Of a DNA stretch of 64,000 nucleotides, positions 57,586 to 64,000 are shown in pieces. The position numbers were made by a program, and so were the translations under genes. The DNA is from Antedon mediterranea (taxonomy: Eukaryota > Echinodermata > Crinoidea > Comatulida > Antedonidae). Every line of letters begins with the position of its first letter. Position 1 is the first letter of the stretch. The stretch lies in NCBI RefSeq assembly GCF_964355755.1, contig NC_092670.1, forward strand, positions 10,847,201 to 10,911,200, given 5' to 3'. Below the pieces are notes generated by a model, which did no database searches, had not been told where the DNA came from, and saw only the letters and a list, made by a program, of their open reading frames with translations.

Positions 57586-60500
57586 TATTAGGGGTGTTGA
57601 AATGGTGGGCGTTCTACTGTAGTATGGTTTCACGTTGAAAGATATAGAAAAAGTGCAGTCCCATATACCTTATCTCGCTTCTAAATGAATAATATCAATA
57701 ATAATATTTAGAATATGTAAATATCCTTGTAATTTAGCTTTGGCTGCAATGACGATATTGGAAATAAATGAAATGAATGGAAAAAATGAAATGAATAATG
57801 ATTTTAAAGCATAAGCCTGCAATATGCCTGTATATGTTACACAAATTAATCCTCTAGTCAATTATAAGGGAATAAATTTCAATTGTAATGAACTCTGATT
57901 AAATGAACTTCTACATAAAATCAATGTTTTATTTTATGTCAGAGCTACGTGCCGAAAAATAAATTTGCGACTACATAAATTCTAGCAGATCGTGATTAGA
58001 TTAGCCCTTTGAGGTAAACAAGTGGAGAAAAGTAACTTGTATTCTCATTCAATAAACCATTATTAAAGTCATGTACGACTATTACAAGACCAACTACCAA
58101 GAGAAACATAATAACAATCGCCAAATTGTAAACCTGGTTTAATGAATGCCGAGCTGGATGAAGTGATTTTGTCTGTTTTGCGTAAACAAAGAATTAAAGA
58201 TGGTTTTAGTCGCGGATAATGTCTTTATTTTTACTTTGAATTTAAGCATCGAGCAAGGAAAGGCTTAAATAATAAATAGATGTTTTTATTTAGAACGTCT
58301 GCAAGATTGAAAAGTCGGCGAGTCCATTTTAGCCTTAAAGCAACACGTAGAGAAAAGAACAAATTAATGAATAAACCATGGATTATTACATACAAACCAT
58401 CATGATTAAAGGTACACTATCAAACTCGTTTGACAAAAATAGTGTGATGTGCCCAAATATGGCAGAGATATGCCCAAATATGGTAGTGATATGACATCAT
58501 CATGTCCATATATGGTCACATCATCACATTTTGTTGTCACATAAAGACAGAGCTTTAGTCCTACTATGTTATGTTCTAATGTATCTATACCGGTACTATA
58601 CAAGTTTGTTTATTACACCGACGTGGATGTGATGCTGAGACTGAGAATATAATTGTTTTTTGTCCAGAATAAATGTTCATCTTAAATCTTCGTGTTTAAA
58701 ATTGCTATTGTTATTATAAAAATATAACCTCTTTGCAACATTAATTTCAAGCTCAGTTGTTTTTTTTGTTGAAAATATTTATATTTCGTAATAAATTATA
58801 TAGAAACTAAACTCGAAGCTCCCTTTAATAAATCGGTGCCTAAAAACATCGCTCATATTTTATTCAAATCAAGCAAATTGCGTCATCGGTATTATAACAA
58901 CATCGGTTATTTTTTTCCGAGACTGTTTTATCATAAACCACAAACACGGCATATTGGCTGAGACAATTATTTTGATACTACACAGAGACTTAAGAATAAG
59001 CATACAACATCATTTTCTGGCATGTTGGGAAAGAATGAATGGAACAAAGGTATAGGGTTGCTACTGTCATTCTCGCGTTCAAAAAATCGTTTTTAATTTC
59101 TATGCGCCCGTAAACTATGCCTCCATAATTTTAGCGAGGACAACATTTAAAAGACGCGCGCGTTCACATTCTGATGAATTTAATTTACCGCGCGTGTAAA
59201 AGAATTTTACAGACGTGCGCGTTCAAATGCTTATAAAATTCGTTCGTTTGTACGCATGTATCTCCTTCTTGGTGTACAAGTTCACACCGTATAATCAGTT
59301 TTACTTGTACTGGATTGTATTCTTATGTAGTATAAACATTGCTATGAAACGCTAATTCGGTTTTTTGAAATGATAATAATGTTTTTGTTGTTGAAACCAG
59401 GTTGTTTATGCATATTGCTGTTTCATTGATATTTCTTTAAAGAGTTTCTTTACCTTCTAACATAACATTTTTCACCGTTGATTTCTGTTACGTAATAAGT
59501 TTTATCGTTGAATGAAGGGTTGTCCGCTATGATCTTCCCGAAACGAAGTTTACCTTAGATATGGAAGATGTTTCTTTTTCTCATTTGATGATCTATTTGT
59601 TGATGATCTGTCTCTGATTTCATAAGCTTCAAAATGAGCTCACTTTTTAGGTTGCAGATTCAATTATTTTCTCCGCTTCACGTGATCTACTTGTTAATGA
59701 CTCCTTATGAACTACTTTTGAGGAAATTGCTTTGCTTACAAAATCCTTGGTGGCGCTATTATAATTTACATGTGATAATATTGAAGAAAATAATAGGTGA
59801 TTTCTTAGATGATTTAGTTTGCGATAGACTGAAGTTAAAATAACACACCTCGGGCAGCAGGTAAGCGATTCATTTATTGTTACTGTTATAATGTATACAG
59901 GTGCATACTACTGTAGGCCTCCTAGTTCCCTTTGAAGTGGGCAAGTCCATAACAGTTAACCCTTTTTAGAGGACACCAATATTGTATGAATTGAAGGGAA
60001 CACTTCGTTGGTTCCCAAAGGTGTCCTCATAATAGGGGTTCTCCTTATTTGCTATTTCATAACATTCAGTGACTTAACGGGAGACATAAAGTAGACGCGC
60101 GTGTACTAAAGTGACCTTAATTATTTTTGTCAGTTTTTGAGCGCGCGCGTCACATCATGGTTGCCTACAGCTCTTCGTTGGATACAGACGTAAAATAGAC
60201 CTATAATGATAAATTTCAATTCACAGAAACATCGAATGATGTGATGGATGTATCGCAAGCATACTATTTTTATTTGTGCATACACCATGAAAACAATGAT
60301 ATATATATTTTTTATGTGTAATTTCTTCACGGTTTAAAGAGTTCCAAGCCGGGATAAGGAATATAGTCTTGGTTTCTCACTATGACGCAACGTAAGGACG
60401 TAAGCGCAACAAAAGTAATTCTCACTTTGGCGTTGCGTTCTGTGGGAAACAATTTGTGTATATTAAAAGTTTAGTTTTATATAATATATTTTTAATGTAT

Positions 60501-60890
60501 AGGCCTATATATTTTTGTTTCAAAATCTTCAAATTGAAACTCATTTTAAACTTGGTTTGCCCTTTTTTGTTTACAAAATCACTTTATTCGGGTTTATGTA
60601 TTTATACACTGAGCATTTGAAAATATTTTAATTGGCGCGTAATACTTGTTTGTCCATATTATTATTCAATTATTATTATCCTAACCACTTATCAGATAGA
60701 TGCACCCCAAGACACCCCCTTTTCCCATTAACAAAATGTAAAACGTCGTAAGCCCCATTAACCCAAGTCTGACGTGCTTCTATGCTAAAAAGAAAGCAGA
60801 TTTGGCTGATTTTCATCATGAAACACGTTAACACAGGGGACCCCGTAGGCCGGCTACATGAAGAAAAATTGGGTGTGATTTAAACCTGCC
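57586..60890. other. 3.3-kb stretch without recognised genes
   Basis: Contains short open frames without domain signatures, GCGCGC-rich patches (59145-59225, 60095-60150) and a decayed relative of the 62021 MITE at about 60365-60450 (ATGACGCAACGTAAGGACGT and GGCGTTGCGTTCTGTGGG). Nothing else can be supported. Confidence 0.35.
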
Positions 60891-61445
60891 TTAAAGATGT
60901 ATTGTCCCTTGAAACACAAAAAATGAAAAAAAAAAAATTCTAATTTTAAATTGGCCATATCAAAGTAATATTAAAGTTATTCACTTTAAGTCGAAAATTC
61001 GAGCCAAAAACAACAGTTTACGTAATTAACAGGTAAATTAATTAGATTACATTTCGTCTGAGAAATCGTCGCAAGCGAAAGTAAACAAAGATTTCAAACC
61101 ATGAGTATGCATTATTCATGATGCTAATTAGGATTGTTTACAACTCATCACGGTTGAGAAGGTGTTTTCACACAGATCGCGAGGAAGTTTTATGATTATG
61201 CATACAGAGTAGCCAAACAAGCGCATTGCATTATAGGATATGTTTTGATTGAAAACTTTGACTGGAAGTCAAAGTTATTTTTTGAACAAAAAAACATCTG
61301 TATTTCGGTTAAATTATTTTTTTTTGGACTAATTTTTGGTGAAAGTTAATAACTATTATGATACTTCAAAATGACCCACTTTTTTTCGAAAAAAAAAAAA
61401 AAAATGTTTGTTGGAATTAGTCAAAGGGACAATACATCTACTTTG
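60891..61445 (+). mobile_element. TTAAAGATG-type MITE, full length
   Basis: About 550 bases. It starts TTAAAGATGTATTGTCCCTT and ends AAGGGACAATACATCTACTT-like sequence (inverted repeat of about 16 bases). The inside is shared in reverse with 47396-47820. No coding; an A-rich run of 16 lies near the right end. Confidence 0.75.
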
Positions 61446-62020
61446 TAAAGTTTAATCGAAATGAATTTGTACTTAAGGCATTGGATTAATCATATACCCA
61501 TCCGGTTCCTTGCATCACATCTACTGTGTCGATAATTATCACTATCAAGGATTCTACATACTAAGTATATTCTAGTTCTCGGTACTGTGTCTAGATTTCT
61601 CCACAGTGTCAGAACAATTCCGTAATACAGCGGTACATGTTTCACATGGTATCAAACCTACCCATGATACATGCACTAAAATGTGATACACATTGAACTC
61701 ATCATTTAAGGTCGGTTATTGTTAAAAGTGATGCTGTATATACGGTATTTAGACCTATATGCCTATTGTGAAAATATCATCGTAATATTAGGATATACAG
61801 TAGGCCTACTGGGAATCCGGTCACTACGAGTCTCTTTAAATCATTTTCTGATTTATTCCACAACATATTGGTGTACTGAATAATGATGTCGACTCTCTCA
61901 TCCTATAATTAGGTACCTCAGTTGATTGCATATAATTCTCTATGGACAGTACATCAATTTCAAGCACTATAGATTAAAATTATTCTTATAATATTATTAT
62001 TTCTAACTTCCAATCATTAA
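61446..62020. other. Non-coding stretch, nothing recognised
   Basis: No domain, RNA gene or repeat was recognised. Confidence 0.3.
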
Positions 62021-62180
62021 AGCTTGGTTCCCACTAGGACGCAACACAAGGACCTAGACCCAACGCAAGCGAGTTGATGACCAATCACACGCGACTATTC
62101 GAATAATTCATCGCTTGAGATTGGTCAAATCACTTGCGTTGCGTTACGTCTTAGCGTTGCGTCCTAGTGGGAACCAAGCT
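62021..62180. mobile_element. 160-bp MITE with AGCTTGGTTCCCACTAGGAC ends
   Basis: The left tip AGCTTGGTTCCCACTAGGAC with GCAAC and the right tip GTTGC with GTCCTAGTGGGAACCAAGCT are inverted repeats of at least 25 bases. TAA flanks both sides (62018-62020 and 62181-62183), a TWA target as used by PIF/Harbinger. Decayed relatives lie near 60365-60450 and 63180-63270. Confidence 0.8.
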
Positions 62181-62448
62181 TAATAGGCCTAATATTGGTT
62201 TTTTGGGACCTTAAGGATAACAGTATGATAATGTATTTATTTATGATTAGGGTTGTATGCAAACGTTTCTCTTCTTGCAAGATCGACATTTCACGGAATT
62301 TTCCAGATACTAGAATCCAGCAAACTTCGTTATTGCAAGTTTTGGTAGAGTTTTTACATGTTGTAGAATAGACTTCGGGAAAACAAACAGATTATGTGAG
62401 AATTGTGAATGATACCAAAATCAAATCTCTGGCATAAAGGCTGATTTA

Positions 62449-62613
62449 AACAGACGAGCGGTAACGGTAAGCGGACAAAACCGCGTAGCTTGTCCCACGT
62501 AGAATATGTATCTATCCTGAGCGGAAATCGCTCGTCCGCTCCGCGTTGTGTGTAAATGATCATAATGAATAACATAGATTCTATATTTTTATTATCGTTA
62601 CCGCTCGTTTAAA
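62449..62613. mobile_element. MITE-like palindromic element with TTTAAACAGACGAGCGGTAA ends
   Basis: TTTAAACAGACGAGCGGTAACG near the left and CGTTACCGCTCGTTTAAA at the right are imperfect inverted repeats about 165 bases apart. GAGCGG motifs are repeated inside (GCTCGTCCGCTCCGC). No target duplication was defined and there is no coding. Confidence 0.6.
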
Positions 62614-63528
62614 TGTGTAAGTGTAAATTGGCATTAAGGGACATACACACACACAGCGCTGGTTTTACAATGATTGGGACTGATGGTGATACGGATGATA
62701 AGAATGATGACAACGGCGACTACTGCAACCAATAGAAAACTCGGTTGCTCGTTTATGAGACGATTAATCGTGTTCCGTAGATTACATGATCAGTGCAAGA
62801 TTTATGACGGATTTTGAAGCTTTCGATAGTGATCCGATAATCAACGTTGAACTACGCGGATGGTTTTATTTCGTAGTTTAAACAAACATAATTGAGCTCA
62901 AGTCCACGAAAAGATAATCTCATCGATATGCAAAATAAAGTGTTTTCAGTGCAGGGGCGTAACGACTAGCGCTCACTGGCTAAACCCAGGGGCTCCGGAG
63001 CTTATGGGACCGGGGGACCATGAGCAGTGCCCAGAAGAAGAAAGAGTTTCTAAACCAGGGGCCTCAGGCCTCTGCCTTACGTCTCTGGTTCAGTGCGTAC
63101 GTAAATGAACGTGCGTACAGTAGTATTTCAATGACGCCGTAATGTCTACGTAGCAAACTACTCTGCTTTGAGCTTTGTTTCCACTGCCTGAGACGCAACG
63201 CAAGTGTGTCATCGCTTGTGATTGGCCAAACATTTATGCTGCGCTTACGTTCTTGCTTTGCTCTAGGATAGTTAAATAAAGCATTACTATTTAAACTTAG
63301 GTGTAATTTGCCCCGACGTAATGATACGTCTTCAAATTTCGCATACGTAATGAACCGTTTTGCTCTTTAGAAAGCCGCCCACTAAAAAATTACGAATATT
63401 AATTAACTAAACTTAAAGTAGATGAAAAGTGACACTAGACAGCTAGAAGTTTACCGTATGTATTTGTGTAGTTAACAGTAATTTAGATTGTAAACAACGA
63501 ATTACTGGTTATATTTTACAAAGTTTAG
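62614..63528. other. Non-coding stretch with decayed MITE
   Basis: About 63180-63270 is a degenerate copy of the 62021 MITE (ACGCAACGCAAG, ATCGCTTGTGATTGGCC). A CAGGGGCGTAACGACTAGCG segment at about 62953 looks like the tip of a hAT-type element, but no partner end was found. Confidence 0.35.
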
Positions 63529-63760
63529 AGAGTGATATGATGAGGCATGGGTTCGAGCCTGCCTGTGCCATATTGATTGCATCCTTAAGATACTTTACTC
63601 TCGTTGCCTTGTCATTCAGATCGGACGTAAAGTAGTTGGTCCCGTGTAAATATTATGTGCACGGAAAGAGTAGTGGATCGTCATCCTCTGCACTGTGACT
63701 GCCGTGGGTTCACGTAGGGACCTCAAGTAAGCTTGAGGACGATTACATTTACATTTTAGT
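63529..63760 (+). mobile_element. tRNA-derived SINE, second copy, without 5S head
   Basis: Matches 45471-45680: GAGAGTGAT start, the B box GGTTCGAGCCT at 63550-63560 (more canonical than in the other copy), ATTGATTGCATCCTTA, TTACTCTCGTTGCCT, CTGCCGTGGGTTC and AAGCTTGAGGAC, then a (TTACATT)n tail. It includes GGACGTAAAGTAGTTGGTCC, a word frequent in marine deuterostome SINEs. Bases 63761-64000 show nothing further. Confidence 0.65.
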
Positions 63761-64000
63761 TGATGAGCAGTTTCATAAATAGGCATATTTAATATGCAAG
63801 AAAAAAACAATAGACGTGCTTTCAATACGTGTATCTACTTCATAAACAATGTTTTTCAGCAAGAACGGTATTAGTAGCCTAATGAAATGCTCGTTATCAC
63901 TTCGTATCTAATGTGTATACATTTCAGTATTTAGTTTTATACACAGACGTACTTTTGATGTATATTGAAAATGATACTGGGATTTATCCGAGACAACAAT

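Noticed and set aside
63541-63620. tRNA gene around the GGTTCGAGCCT B box
   Set aside because: No acceptor stem or full cloverleaf; the downstream sequence matches the SINE at 45.5 kb.

Overview
The window looks like nuclear DNA of a marine invertebrate deuterostome, most likely an echinoderm. The reasons are AT-rich DNA with many TAGGCCTA palindromes, intron-containing genes of the lectin-like fibrinogen-related (FReD) family, several kinds of non-LTR retrotransposon, and tRNA- and 5S-derived SINEs. Nothing points to a prokaryote or organelle. The assignment is inference; no single-copy phylogenetic marker is present.

The only convincing host gene is on the minus strand. Four exons (41954-41664, 39650-39516, 38852-38591, 25027-24783) join in frame into a 310-residue secreted protein: signal peptide, PAN/apple-like module and a complete fibrinogen C-terminal domain. 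Its last intron is about 13.6 kb and packed with mobile elements. A second FReD locus is broken: it has a terminal exon (49736-49471), an intron copy and an exon-3 stub at 51909, next to a Harbinger insertion. A third, vestigial copy lies at 13.7-15.2 kb. Both terminal exons are followed by duplicated fragments of the exon's own 3' end.

Layout. 1-2782: Helitron-derived DNA with an L2-like LINE end. 2783-6867: nearly intact 5'-truncated LINE flanked by a target-site duplication inside a Helitron copy. 6.9-11.5 kb: MITEs and degenerate repeats. 11.7-12.8 kb: decayed reverse transcriptase (RT) repeat, duplicated at 55.3-56.4 kb. 13.7-15.2 kb: FReD remnants. 15.97-22.05 kb: full-length but frameshifted LINE whose ORF1 has PHD-like, SGNH-esterase and zinc-knuckle modules. 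22.8-23.7 kb: MITE with a tRNA-like SINE. 23.7-42.0 kb: FReD gene A. Its intron holds an Academ-like DNA transposon (25105-32721) containing a head-to-tail Helitron dimer and a Rex1-like LINE, then a second MITE/SINE copy, then a plus-strand LINE interrupted by a MITE. 42-48 kb: repeats and a 5S/tRNA composite SINE. 48.4-51.9 kb: FReD locus B. 52.0-54.7 kb: Harbinger-type element with a decayed MADF-BESS gene and no visible transposase. 55-64 kb: MITEs, short tandem repeats, a second SINE copy and long stretches with nothing recognisable.

The most interesting structures are the Academ-like element, with inverted ends, 3-bp duplication, XPG-like segment and eight-cysteine C-terminus; the Helitron dimer with an exact CTAG/TC junction; and the stepwise duplication of FReD 3' exon ends.
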